Shown here in pieces: positions 42,027 through 50,758 of a stretch of 64,000 nt of DNA; positions within the stretch are counted from its first letter, which is position 1, and each line of letters starts with the position of its first letter. The notes beneath the pieces were generated by a model, which saw only the letters and a list, made by a program, of their open reading frames with translations, did no database searches and was not told the DNA's origin. The stretch is from Streptomyces koelreuteriae. Lineage in GTDB: Bacteria > Actinomycetota > Actinomycetes > Streptomycetales > Streptomycetaceae. The stretch is from contig NZ_CP075896.1 of NCBI RefSeq assembly GCF_018604545.1, positions 6,572,001-6,636,000 of the forward strand. The letters are read 5' to 3'. The translations under genes were made by a program, and so were the position numbers.

Positions 42027-43170
42027 GCTGCTCGGCCGGCGGGGCTTCGTGGTCGGGGCGGGTGCGGCGCTGCTGGCCGGGGGAGCGGTGACCGGGGCGG
42101 AGGCGGCGGTCGTGGACGGGCCGCTGCCCGACTTCCACCCGGCGCTGAAGGAACGGCTGACCTTCCCGCTCGCCTGGGGGACGTCCCCGATCCGCGACTT
42201 CCGCGCCTGGCGGCGGACCGCCCGGGCCACGGTCGAGGAGCACCTCCTTGTCGAACGGCAGGACCGGGTGCCGTTCGCGCCGGAGTACACCGGGCGGACC
42301 CAAGGGGACGGCTACACGCGCGAGTTGGTCACCGTCTCGCTCACCCGGTACGAGCGGGTGCGCGGCGCCCTGCTCACCCCGCACGGTGACGGGCCCTTCC
42401 CCGCCGTGCTGCTCCTGCACGACCACGGCTCCAAGTTCGACATCGGGAAGGAGAAGCTCGTCCGGCCCTGGTACGACGACACGCGTCTCGCCTCCGCCCG
42501 GGCGTGGGCGGACAAGTACTTCAGCGGGCGGTTCGTCGGCGACGAACTGGCCCGGCGGGGCTATGTGGTGCTCTGCCTGGACGCGCTCGGCTGGGGCGAC
42601 CGCGGGCCCCTCGTCTACGAGCAGCAGCAGGCGCTGGCGTCCAACTTCTACAATCTGGGCTCCTCGCTCGCCGGGCTCATGGCCCGGGAGGACCAGCGGG
42701 CCGCCGCCTTCCTGGCGGGCCTCGACCGGGTGGACGCCCGGCGGGTCGCGGCCGTCGGCTTCTCCATGGGCGCCTACCGCGCCTGGCAGACCGCCGCCCT
42801 CAGCGATCACATCGCCGCCGCCGCGAGTGTCTGCTGGATGACCGGCCTGAAAGAGATGATGGTGCCCGGCAACAACACGCTGCGCGGGCAGTCGGCGTAC
42901 TGGATGCTCCACCCGGGGCTCGCCCGGCATCTCGACATCCCCGACGTGGCGAGCATCGCCGCCCCGAGGCCGATGCTGTTCCTGAACGGCGCGCTCGACA
43001 CGCTCTTCCCCGCCGAGGGCGTACGGGTCGCCCACGACAAGCTGCGTGCCGTCTGGCGCTCGCGCCACGCGGAGGAGCGGATACGGACGAAGACGTGGCC
43101 GGAGCTCGGCCACGTCTTCACCCACGTGATGCAGGACGAGGTCGTCAACTGGCTCGACGACGTCCTGTGA
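42013..43170 (+). CDS. Tat-exported alpha/beta hydrolase, candidate pectin acetylesterase
   Basis: 385 residues. Tat signal LGRRGFVVGAGAALLAGGAVTG. Alpha/beta hydrolase of the Abhydrolase_7/dienelactone-like type: VLLLHDHGSKFDIGK, GYVVLCLDALGWGDRG, nucleophile motif GFSMGA (S251), APRPMLFLNGALDTLFP with the acid region, and the late His in ELGHVFTH. Overlaps the lyase gene by 14 nt, with GGGAGG 5 nt upstream of ATG 42013. Its membership of the lyase/esterase operon suggests it removes acetyl or other acyl groups from pectin; no direct sequence proof. Only 3 bp separate its stop from the convergent GH43 gene. Confidence 0.78.
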   Translation: MDAHELLGRRGFVVGAGAALLAGGAVTGAEAAVVDGPLPDFHPALKERLTFPLAWGTSPIRDFRAWRRTARATVEEHLLVERQDRVPFAPEYTGRTQGDGYTRELVTVSLTRYERVRGALLTPHGDGPFPAVLLLHDHGSKFDIGKEKLVRPWYDDTRLASARAWADKYFSGRFVGDELARRGYVVLCLDALGWGDRGPLVYEQQQALASNFYNLGSSLAGLMAREDQRAAAFLAGLDRVDARRVAAVGFSMGAYRAWQTAALSDHIAAAASVCWMTGLKEMMVPGNNTLRGQSAYWMLHPGLARHLDIPDVASIAAPRPMLFLNGALDTLFPAEGVRVAHDKLRAVWRSRHAEERIRTKTWPELGHVFTHVMQDEVVNWLDDVL

Positions 43171-43173
43171 GGC

Positions 43174-45381
43174 TCACCGCCGGACCGGCTCGATGCCCTC
43201 CAGTGTCGGCACCACCGGCTTGATGCTGCCGTCGGCCGCGAACTCCATGCGGTCGACGGTGGTCTCGCGGTGCATGCCGTCGCCGCCCGGCAGACCCGGG
43301 CCGTTGAGGGCGAAGCGGTGGTAGACCATGTACCAGTCGTCGGTGCCGGGGGTGTTCACCACCGAGTGATGGCCGGTGCCGAGGATGCCGTACTCGGGCC
43401 GCTTCTGAAGGATCGTCCCGCGCTTGGTCCACGGGCCGAGCGGGGACGGACCCGTCGCATAGGCCACGTGGTAGTTCTCGCTGCGGGTGTCGTCCTCCGA
43501 CCACATGAAGTAGTACGTGCCCTTCCGCTTGATCACGAAGGAGCCCTCGCGGAAGTTGTCCGGGGTGATGTCCTTCACCTTCGACGCGTCGAAGGACACC
43601 ATGTCGTCGCCCAGCGGCACGACATACCCGTGGCCGTTGCCCCAGTACAGATACGCCTGGCCGTCGTCGTCCGTGAAGACCGCCGGGTCGATCATCTGGC
43701 CCTTGAGCGCCCCGCCCTTGGGGACCAGGGGCTTGCCGAGCGCGTCCTTGAAGGGGCCGGCGGGGGAGTCGGCCACCGCCACGCCGATCTGCTGTTCGGC
43801 GCAGAAGTAGAAGTAGTACTTGCCGTTCCGCTCGGCGATCGCGGGCGCCCAGGCGTTCTTGTCGGCCCAGCTCACATCCGGACCGAGGTCGACGATGACG
43901 CCGTGGTCCTTCCAGTTGACCAGGTCCTTCGACGAGTACGCCTTGAACTTGGTGCCGCTCCAGCCCTCGAAGCCGTCCGTCGTCGGGTAGATCCAGTATC
44001 TGCCGTCGAGATAGTGCACGTCGGGGTCGGCGTTCAGGCCGGGCAGCAGCGGGCTGCGGGTGCGGACCGCCGCGACCGTCCAGACGCGCTTGGTGCCGTC
44101 GGCCGCTGTGACGGTGTACTTCTGCGGCGTGCGGAAGTCGCGGCGCGTGCCGGACTTCGGGCTCAGCTCGGCACCTTCACCCACCCAGAGCTTCGGGGCG
44201 AGGTCGCGCAGGTCGGCCTTGGGCTGCATCGGCAGGACGACCTTCGAGGCGCTGTCCGTGACGATCGAGTAGCCCTTCTGGTGCTTCGCCGTCGCGTCCA
44301 CCACCGAGGTGGAGGTGCTCGGGTAGGCCGCCAGCAGCCGGTCGTACTCCTTCTGCGTCACCGGGAGCACCGTGCCGTGCCGGGGGCTCGCCGGGAGCTG
44401 ATAGTTCGTGGACGGGGTCCACTTGCCCGAGGCGAGGTCGGTGGTCTCGAACGGCAGATAGCCGCGGCCGCCGTACTCGTCGATGAACAGGTACCACTTC
44501 TTCTCGGTGTTCGACTTGAACACCGTCGGGCCCTCACCGCGGTCCATCGCGCCCTTGCCGATGCAGTCGGCCACGAAGTCGTACTTCGTCGAGGTCAGGG
44601 AGGTCGACTTCTCGCCGGTGATGAACTTCGAGCAGGGGCTGGAGGAGGTGGGGTCCCGCTCGTCCTTGGTGTAGCGGTAGTACTCGTCCTTGTACTTCAC
44701 GACCGTGGAGTCGATGACCGAGTAGCCCGGGTCGTTCCAGACCTTCGGCTCGCTGAAGGTGCGGAAGTCCTTCGTGGTCGCGTACATCATCTTGTTGTAC
44801 GTGTCGCCCTTGTGGTCCGGGTCGTCGTCGGTGTAGAGCTTCGACGCCCAGAAGACGACGTACTCACCGAGCTTGTCGTCCCAGTAGGCCTCCGGGGCCC
44901 AGGTGTTGCCCGCGGTGTCCGGGGAGACCTTCACCAGGCGCTGGTCGGTCCAGTTGACCAGGTCGGTGGACTCCCAGACCATGATCGACTTGCTGCCGTG
45001 CCGCTGCACGTCGTCCCAGCTCCCGCTGGAGTTCTTGTACATCCTGAGGTCGGTGGCGATCAGGAAGAACTTGTCGCCCTTCGGGGAGCGGATGACGAAC
45101 GGGTCGCGCAGCCCCTTCTCGCCGATCGTCGAGGTCAGGACCGGCTTGCCGGCGTTCAGCTCACGCCAGTGCAGCGCGTCGTTGCCCCGGCTGAGGGCGT
45201 AGCGGATCTGCTCGCCGTCGGCGGTGCCCTCGCCCGTGAAGTAGGCGAAGAGATAACCGGCGTACTTGGAGTGCTTCACGGGTGGTGCTCCGGGGTCTGC
45301 GGTGCTGGGCGGCGCCGTGAGGAGAGTCAGGAGAAGGCCGGTCAGGGCCACGAAGGGAAGCAGAAGCGTGCGGGGGCGCAT
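43174..45381 (-). CDS. Secreted protein with two GH43 catalytic domains
   Basis: 735 residues. Signal peptide to about residue 28. The first GH43-like propeller spans about 35-355 (RYALSRGNDALHWREL, GLRDPFVIRSPKGDKFFLIATDL, IDSTVVKYKDEYY). A short linker domain at about 360-455 includes KYTVTAADGTKRVWTV, and a second GH43 at about 460-735 begins NADPDVHYLDGRYWIYPTTD. Likely alpha-L-arabinofuranosidase, arabinanase or beta-xylosidase activities acting on pectin side chains; which domain does what is not clear. Divergent from the PL9 gene across a 258-bp gap with a perfect operator-like palindrome. Confidence 0.87.
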   Translation of the reverse strand: MRPRTLLLPFVALTGLLLTLLTAPPSTADPGAPPVKHSKYAGYLFAYFTGEGTADGEQIRYALSRGNDALHWRELNAGKPVLTSTIGEKGLRDPFVIRSPKGDKFFLIATDLRMYKNSSGSWDDVQRHGSKSIMVWESTDLVNWTDQRLVKVSPDTAGNTWAPEAYWDDKLGEYVVFWASKLYTDDDPDHKGDTYNKMMYATTKDFRTFSEPKVWNDPGYSVIDSTVVKYKDEYYRYTKDERDPTSSSPCSKFITGEKSTSLTSTKYDFVADCIGKGAMDRGEGPTVFKSNTEKKWYLFIDEYGGRGYLPFETTDLASGKWTPSTNYQLPASPRHGTVLPVTQKEYDRLLAAYPSTSTSVVDATAKHQKGYSIVTDSASKVVLPMQPKADLRDLAPKLWVGEGAELSPKSGTRRDFRTPQKYTVTAADGTKRVWTVAAVRTRSPLLPGLNADPDVHYLDGRYWIYPTTDGFEGWSGTKFKAYSSKDLVNWKDHGVIVDLGPDVSWADKNAWAPAIAERNGKYYFYFCAEQQIGVAVADSPAGPFKDALGKPLVPKGGALKGQMIDPAVFTDDDGQAYLYWGNGHGYVVPLGDDMVSFDASKVKDITPDNFREGSFVIKRKGTYYFMWSEDDTRSENYHVAYATGPSPLGPWTKRGTILQKRPEYGILGTGHHSVVNTPGTDDWYMVYHRFALNGPGLPGGDGMHRETTVDRMEFAADGSIKPVVPTLEGIEPVRR

Positions 45382-45479
45382 GACACTTCCTGTCGGAGTG
45401 TGGGGGATTCTGTTGGCTATCGGCCCTCGGAGTTTCACCGGACGGGGGCAGGGCGTCAACGGGTGTGCATGAGGCCGGT

Positions 45480-45500
45480 GGTTCCGAAAGTTTCGGAACC
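45480..45500. promoter_or_regulatory. Perfect 21-bp palindrome between divergent GH43 and PL9 genes
   Basis: Arms GGTTCCGAAA (45480-45489) and TTTCGGAACC (45491-45500) flank a single G. The symmetry is exact. It lies 99 bp from the GH43 start and 140 bp from the PL9 start, well placed to control both. The core CGAAA-n-TTTCG resembles CGAA-n-TTCG sites that I recall as described upstream of Streptomyces xylan genes. Confidence 0.75.
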
Positions 45501-45639
45501 CGGGCGCGGCTGTGCACGTGACGGCGGCAACGGCGGCAACCCTTTCCCGGCCCGGCGGCGACTGCTGGGCGGAAACGGATCGGAGCGGGCCCCTCCGAAC
45601 CCGCTTCCGCCCCTCATCCCCCCAGGAAAGGAACGCTCC

Positions 45640-46794
45640 GTGCTGCTCAGCACCGGACGCCACCGCAGGACCCGTACGCTCACCATCGCCGCCGCCGTGG
45701 CGGTGACCGCGGGGGCGGGCGGCGTCTACCTCGGGCTGACGAGCGGCGGCGCCCAGGCCGCCTCGGCCGCGGTCACCGTCTCCACCGCGGCCCAGCTCGA
45801 AGCGGCCGTGAAGAACGCCACCGCCGGCACCGTCATCCAGGTCCGCGGCGGCACCTACCACCCGGCCGCGACCCTCAAGTCCACGGCGAACGGCACGAGT
45901 TCCGCACGCATCACCCTGCGGCCGTACGGCAGCGAGAAGGTGCGCATCGACGGCTCCAAGCTGCCCGCCGGATCCTGGCTGGCCGGGATCTACGGCGACT
46001 ACTGGACCGTCCAGGACCTGTCCTTCGTCAACGCCCCGGCCCAGGGCTTCGTCGCCACCTCCTCGGCCGGCGGTGTGTTCAGGAACCTCGTCACCGCCGA
46101 CAACGGCGACTCCGGCTTCACCCTGCGCGGCGACGGCACCACCGGCAACCTCGTGCAGAACCTCGACAGCCACGGCAACTACGACCCAGCCGGGCACGGC
46201 CAGAACGCCGACGGCATCGCCGTGAAGTTCGGCTCCGGCACGGGCAACCGGATCACCGGCGCCCGGCTGTACAACAACTCCGACGACGGCCTCGACCTCT
46301 GGCAGTTCTCCTCGCCGGTGACCATCGAGCACTCCTGGGCCTTCGGCAACGGCAAGAACCGCTGGAACGACCCGGCCTTCGAGGGCAACGGCAACGGCTT
46401 CAAACTCGGCGGCGGGGGAGCCTCCGTCGCCCACGTCGTCAACAACAACGCGGCCTGGGACAACACGCTGCACGGCTTCACCGAGAACTCCAACACCGGC
46501 GCCATCGCCCTGAACCGCAACACCGCCTACGCCAACGCCCAGAACGGCTTCTACTTCGCCACCGGCAAGGCCCGCCTCGGCAAGAACCTCGCGGTCAAGG
46601 ACAAGGGCGGCCCCGTGAAGCGCGGCTCCTCCACGGTCTCCGCCGGCAACAACTGGGACAGCGGCGTCACCACCCCGCCCTTCAGGTCGACCGACGCGGC
46701 CGGCGCGTACGCGGCACGCAAGACGGACGGCTCCCTGCCCGCGACGACGTTCCTCACGACCGGCTCCACGACCATCGGCTCGACGATGGACTAG
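45640..46794 (+). CDS. Secreted pectate lyase, family PL9-like
   Basis: 384 residues from GTG 45640, with AGGAAAGGA upstream. Signal peptide with a hydrophobic stretch at 14-34 and cleavage near AQA-AS. Right-handed beta-helix with PL9-type elements: GTVIQVRGGTYHP, WTVQDLSFVNAPAQGF, TADNGDSGFTLRG, GQNADGIAVKFGSGTGN, NNSDDGLDLWQFSSPV, AFGNGKN and GNGNGFKLGGGG. The catalytic lysine of PL9 is expected in the GFKLGG segment. It would cleave polygalacturonate or rhamnogalacturonan with calcium. Divergent from the double GH43 gene and followed by a clear terminator. Confidence 0.87.
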   Translation: MLLSTGRHRRTRTLTIAAAVAVTAGAGGVYLGLTSGGAQAASAAVTVSTAAQLEAAVKNATAGTVIQVRGGTYHPAATLKSTANGTSSARITLRPYGSEKVRIDGSKLPAGSWLAGIYGDYWTVQDLSFVNAPAQGFVATSSAGGVFRNLVTADNGDSGFTLRGDGTTGNLVQNLDSHGNYDPAGHGQNADGIAVKFGSGTGNRITGARLYNNSDDGLDLWQFSSPVTIEHSWAFGNGKNRWNDPAFEGNGNGFKLGGGGASVAHVVNNNAAWDNTLHGFTENSNTGAIALNRNTAYANAQNGFYFATGKARLGKNLAVKDKGGPVKRGSSTVSAGNNWDSGVTTPPFRSTDAAGAYAARKTDGSLPATTFLTTGSTTIGSTMD

Positions 46795-46820
46795 GCGGCC
46801 GTCGCACGGCTGCACATGCC

Positions 46821-46854
46821 GACGCCCCCGCCGGTTCGCACCGACGGGGGCGTC
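46821..46854. terminator. Bidirectional hairpin between convergent PL9 and PL3 genes
   Basis: GACGCCCCCG (46821-46830) and CGGGGGCGTC (46845-46854), a 10-bp perfect stem with a 14-nt loop, 26 nt after the PL9 stop. The remaining gap to 47015 is G/C-rich with further short self-complementary runs (TCCGG/CCGGA) and no gene. Confidence 0.75.
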
Positions 46855-47015
46855 CTGCCGGTCGGCCGAGGGGGGCTCGGCCGGTACCGTCCGACCGTCC
46901 GGAGGGGGGCTCCGGAGGGTCGGGTGCCGAAGGTCCGGCTGGGGGACCGGACGTCCGGCGTCCGGCCCGCCCGAGGGATGATTCGGGCGGGCCGGAGTTC
47001 AGATGGGGCGTCGCA

Positions 47016-47849
47016 TCACTGGTAGCTGATGTCGGAGGCCTTGAACTTGCAGGTCTTGCCGTCCGGGCCCGGCGGCTTCAGCTCCGTCGGCTCCTTGCCG
47101 GTGTTGTTGCCCTTGAAGCGCACACACGTCTTGATCTTCTTCTTGCTGTCGCCGTGGATGCGGATCTTCGACAGGGTGGCGGTGTCGCCGTAGTTCTCGT
47201 TCACGCCGACGATCGAGTTCATCGGCGCCGTGACGTCGATGTCGTTGAGCACGATCGTGCGCTTGGCTTGCGTTCCGCAGTTGCCGCAGGAGCGGACCAG
47301 CTTGCCGGCGTTCTGCACCTGGAAGCCCGACACGTTCAGCGTGCCGGCGCCGTTGAACTGCAGCACCTTGTCGTCGGCGTTCTTCGCGCCGCCGCCGATC
47401 ACCTTGTACACCGCCGAGGAGGACTTGCCCTTGAAGCTGGCCGCGTCCTCGCCGACGTCCAGCCACCATACGTTCTGCAGCGTGCAACTGCCCTTGCAGT
47501 GCACGCCGTCCGCAGCCGGGGTGCCGATGATGACGTTCTTCAGCGTGGCGCCGTCGGCCAGCTCGAACAGAGGGTCCTGGCCCTCGTCCTGGCTGTCGCC
47601 GCCGAGCGCGCCGCTGCCGTAGAACTTCTTCATCCCGCCGTCGTGCACACCGGAGACTGGGATGGTCTTCGACACGGGCTTGCTGCCCGTGTCCGAGGGC
47701 CAGGAGGACGCGGCGCCCGCGGTGGACAGCAGCGACGTGGTGACGATCGCCGCTCCCGTGATGCCGAACGCGGACAGTCCGGCGATCACCGCCCGCCGCT
47801 TGGTGACGCTGCGGCGATGGCGGACGCGCTGTTCTGCTGGTGCAGTCAT
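47016..47849 (-). CDS. Secreted pectate lyase, family PL3
   Basis: 277 residues. Basic N-terminus, hydrophobic segment at about 20-45, cleavage near AGA-AS. PL3 signature: LKNVIIGTPAADGVHCKGSCTLQNVWWLDVGEDAASFKG, paired Cys in RSCGNCGTQAKRT, and IVGVNENYGDTATLS. The catalytic Arg/Lys residues are expected in the CVRFKGN and KCK-type segments. Calcium-dependent, mostly on de-esterified pectate. ATG 47849 is chosen over the farther 47939 because the signal peptide follows directly. Stands alone on the minus strand. Confidence 0.9.
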   Translation of the reverse strand: MTAPAEQRVRHRRSVTKRRAVIAGLSAFGITGAAIVTTSLLSTAGAASSWPSDTGSKPVSKTIPVSGVHDGGMKKFYGSGALGGDSQDEGQDPLFELADGATLKNVIIGTPAADGVHCKGSCTLQNVWWLDVGEDAASFKGKSSSAVYKVIGGGAKNADDKVLQFNGAGTLNVSGFQVQNAGKLVRSCGNCGTQAKRTIVLNDIDVTAPMNSIVGVNENYGDTATLSKIRIHGDSKKKIKTCVRFKGNNTGKEPTELKPPGPDGKTCKFKASDISYQ

Positions 47850-47948
47850 GTACCGATTCCTCGAATGGGGGGTGACTCTTTGCGCGTAGGGGTCGTCACC
47901 GGTGAGGAAAGGGTTGCCGCGTCTTCGGATTTTTTTCAAACGCGTGTT

Positions 47949-49592
47949 TCAGGCCCGGTCGCGCCCGGTCGCCGACGTCCGAGCCAGCCAGCCGCCGCCC
48001 GTCGCGATGCCGCCGTTCGGCTCGGGTGCGGCGAAGGGCGGGGTGTCCTGCCGGCAGGTCGTTCCGACGGGCGGCAGGGTGCCGTCGATGAGGTAGCGGA
48101 TCTCGTGGCCCTGGACGCAACTGCTGGGGTTGAGCAGGGCCGTGTGCCCGTACCCGTCGTTGGTGAGCAGCCGGGCATCGGCCAGCTCGGAGGCCATGGC
48201 CTGCGCGGCCGTGTAGGGCGTGGAGGGGTCGTATCCGGTGCCGACGACCAGGATGGGGTGCGCGGTCGGCTTGTTCCACGGGCCGCGGTAGCGGTGTGCG
48301 GCGACCGCGGGCCAGGTGGCGCATCCCGAGGAGGCCCAGGTCCAGAAGCGTCCGGCGACCCCGTTGCGGGCGGCGCTCTCCTCCTCGAAGGAGTGGTAGG
48401 CCTCGGGGTCACGCGGATTGGGGCTGTCGGCGCAGAGCACGGCGGCGCCCTGCTCCTCACCCGCGTACGGGTTCGGGTTCGGCACCGGGGGCGCGGGCGG
48501 CAGCGGGGGCGGCTCCGGTGTGCGGCCCTGCCACAGGTCCTGCAGCCGGCCCGCGAGCAGCGTCCACCCCGGGTGGACGATGTAGAGGCTGTTCACCATG
48601 TCGTCGACGGTGGCGGAGTAGGTGTACGGGCCCACCGGCTCGTCCCTCAGCCGCCGCAGGAGCCGGTCGAACTTGTCCCGGGTCGCCTTCGGGCTGCCCG
48701 CGGAGAAGGCGCAGCGCGCGGTGGTGGTGGATCCGCACAGCTCCAGGAACTTGTCGATGGTCGCCGCCGCGCTGCGGTCGGAGCCCAGGCGGAGGAAGCT
48801 CGGGAGCCGGGCGTCGTCGGAGCCGCGGTTCGTCCAGGCCTGGGGATCCCAGTCGCTGTCGAGCACCAGTGCGCGGACCTTGTCCGGATAGAGATTGGCG
48901 TAGGTGGCGCCGAGGTATGTGCCGTAGGAGATGCCGAGGTAGGTGAGCTGCGCGTCACCGACCGCCCGGCGGAGTCCGTCGAGGTCGCGGGCGGTGTCGG
49001 CGGTGGACACATGGCGCAGCAGCTCGGGGTTCCGCCGCTCGCAGCGCCGGCTCAGATCCCGGTACGCCTCGATCCAGGTCGCCCGCTCCTTCGCGCCGAC
49101 CGGGAAGCCCACGGCGTGCCCGCCGGCCCATTCGGCGGCCGCCTCGGGGCTCCCGAAGCAGTTCACCGCGGTGCTGTTGCCGATCCCGCGCGGGTCCCAG
49201 CTCACGATGTCGAACCGCTCCCGCACCTCGCGCGGGAACGCCTCGTAGTTCTGCGGCATCTGGACCGTTCCCGGCCCGCCGGGCCCGCCCGGGTTGAAGA
49301 ACAGGCTGCCGATACGGCGGCCGGGATCGGTCGCCTTGCGTCTGACGACGGCCAGCTCGATGGTGCGGCCGCCCGGGTCGTCGTAGTCCAGGGGCACCTT
49401 CGCGGTCGCGCAGTCGTACGGGCTGCCCTGGACGCAGGGGCTCCAGTCCAGCGTCGGGGCCGGCCCCGAGGGGGCGGGTCCGCCTCCGGCCACGGCGAGG
49501 TGCTGCCCGGTCACTACGGTCGAGCAGGTCACCAGCGCGACGACGGCCGCGGCACCACGCCGTCGGCTCCTGCTCGGTCGGGATATACGCAT
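47949..49592 (-). CDS. Secreted tripeptidyl aminopeptidase-like alpha/beta hydrolase (S33, TAP C-terminal domain)
   Basis: 547 residues. Signal peptide (RRRGAAAVVALVTCSTVV; residues 10-35). Catalytic domain: GSLFFNPGGPGGPG oxyanion region, FDIVSWDPRGIGNST, and nucleophile motif GISYGTYLGATYA. The C-terminal TAP domain contains the acid and His segments (ILVVGTGYDPSTPY; NDGYGHTALL). These are the mycelium-associated SlpD/SlpE or Tap proteases of Streptomyces, which release N-terminal tripeptides. ATG 49592 fits the signal peptide; a longer frame upstream has no export signal. Confidence 0.88.
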   Translation of the reverse strand: MRISRPSRSRRRGAAAVVALVTCSTVVTGQHLAVAGGGPAPSGPAPTLDWSPCVQGSPYDCATAKVPLDYDDPGGRTIELAVVRRKATDPGRRIGSLFFNPGGPGGPGTVQMPQNYEAFPREVRERFDIVSWDPRGIGNSTAVNCFGSPEAAAEWAGGHAVGFPVGAKERATWIEAYRDLSRRCERRNPELLRHVSTADTARDLDGLRRAVGDAQLTYLGISYGTYLGATYANLYPDKVRALVLDSDWDPQAWTNRGSDDARLPSFLRLGSDRSAAATIDKFLELCGSTTTARCAFSAGSPKATRDKFDRLLRRLRDEPVGPYTYSATVDDMVNSLYIVHPGWTLLAGRLQDLWQGRTPEPPPLPPAPPVPNPNPYAGEEQGAAVLCADSPNPRDPEAYHSFEEESAARNGVAGRFWTWASSGCATWPAVAAHRYRGPWNKPTAHPILVVGTGYDPSTPYTAAQAMASELADARLLTNDGYGHTALLNPSSCVQGHEIRYLIDGTLPPVGTTCRQDTPPFAAPEPNGGIATGGGWLARTSATGRDRA

Positions 49593-49813
49593 GCTCGTGC
49601 CCTCCACGGCCTCGCGCCCGGCGCCCGTACGCGTTGGAGGCCGGCACGCATCCGCATCCACGCCACCTTGGGCAGACGCCCGGCGCGAGCCGACCGAGGC
49701 CGAATGGCCGAACGGCCGAACGAGGGAGCCAGCGACCCGAACGGGAACCGCACGCCCCGTCTGGGGACTCTGCGAGTCGAGCGGGGAACCCTGCGAGCCG
49801 AACCGGGACATGA

Positions 49814-49860
49814 CGAGCCGAATCCGGCCCGTCGAGCCGAATCCGGCCCGTCGAGCCGAA
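49814..49860. repeat. 19-bp tandem repeat
   Basis: The unit cgagccgaatccggcccgt occurs exactly at 49814-49832 and 49833-49851, with a partial third copy after it. It lies in the 275-bp gap between the aminopeptidase start and the membrane-protein stop, both on the minus strand. No gene is seen in the gap. Confidence 0.75.
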
Positions 49861-49867
49861 CCGAGCC

Positions 49868-50758
49868 CTACGAGTCGCCCCCGGCCTCGTCCGCACCGCC
49901 CGCGCTCTCCCCACCGTCTTCGCCGGCCACCGCCGCGAAGCCCCCTCCCACCGACACCCGCTCCGACCCCGCCGCGGCCGTCACCGTGTAGCGGTCCCCG
50001 CCCGCGTCACGCCCCCCGCGGTCGTGGTCGAACTGGCCCGCGAAGACCCACTCGCCGGCCGGGACCTTGCGGCCCTCCTTGAGGGTCCAGGTGTAGACGA
50101 GGGAGCCGTCCCGCTCGCCGACCGTGAGCGTGAAGTCGTTCTCGGGCAGCGACCGCCAGGCGCCCGCGTCGGAGACCCCGCCGGTCTGGGCCACGCTCAA
50201 CCGCACGGTCAGCGCGGTCAGTTCCTCACGGGTCTTGATCGTGATGTTGCTCTGCGCCCAGAAGTCGTTGCTGTGCGGGTCGACGGAGCCGTCCGACCAC
50301 AGCGGCCCGTCCTCGGTGGCGGTGGAGGCGGCGGGCGGCCGCGGGGTGACGGAGGCGCTCGGCTTCCCGGAGGGCGGCGGGGCGGACTCGCGGCGCTCCG
50401 GCGAGGCGCTCGGCGTGGGGTCCGCCGGTGGCACGGGTGGCCGGCTCGTCGCCTCCGGCGACGGCGTGGGCGTCGGCGACGTCGCCACCTCCTGCTGCGG
50501 CGGGGCGGCCTCGTCCTTCACCGCGGACGCGACCGCGTAACCGCCCACGGCCAGCACGCCCGCCACTGCGGCCGTCGCCCCGGCCACCCGCATCCAGCCG
50601 AACACCGGCGGACGCGTGGCCCGATGGGCGGACACGGCCGGACCGGCCATGCCGCGCTCGACCCGGGCCAGGATGCTCTCCCGGTCGGGCTCGTGCCCCC
50701 CGGCCGCCTCGTGCAGCCGGGCGCGCAAGTCCTCGTGCACGTCCCGCCGCATGGTCAT
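49868..50758 (-). CDS. Membrane-anchored partner of the sigma factor (possible anti-sigma)
   Basis: 296 residues. A cytoplasmic segment of about 52 residues (DVHEDLRARLHEAAGG, ILARVERGMAG), one membrane helix at about 55-77, then a Pro/Ser/Thr-rich extracellular stalk at about 85-150 and a C-terminal beta-rich domain (NITIKTREELTALTVRLSV, GSLVYTWTLKEGRKVPAGEWVF). No His-x3-Cys-x2-Cys zinc anti-sigma motif is present. It overlaps the sigma-factor gene by 4 nt, so an anti-sigma or signal-sensing role is likely by position. No recognised family for the outer domain. Confidence 0.75.
   Translation of the reverse strand: MTMRRDVHEDLRARLHEAAGGHEPDRESILARVERGMAGPAVSAHRATRPPVFGWMRVAGATAAVAGVLAVGGYAVASAVKDEAAPPQQEVATSPTPTPSPEATSRPPVPPADPTPSASPERRESAPPPSGKPSASVTPRPPAASTATEDGPLWSDGSVDPHSNDFWAQSNITIKTREELTALTVRLSVAQTGGVSDAGAWRSLPENDFTLTVGERDGSLVYTWTLKEGRKVPAGEWVFAGQFDHDRGGRDAGGDRYTVTAAAGSERVSVGGGFAAVAGEDGGESAGGADEAGGDS

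Noticed and set aside
43270..46794. A 1174-codon plus-strand frame running from the GH43 region into PL9
   Set aside because: Only the last third, from GTG 45640, encodes the PL9 protein. The earlier part is the complement of the double GH43 gene.
47936..47951. Imperfect palindrome tcaaacgcgtgtttca near the PL3 and aminopeptidase genes
   Set aside because: It overlaps the stop codon of the aminopeptidase gene and has mismatched pairs; no second copy was noticed, so it was not listed as an operator.
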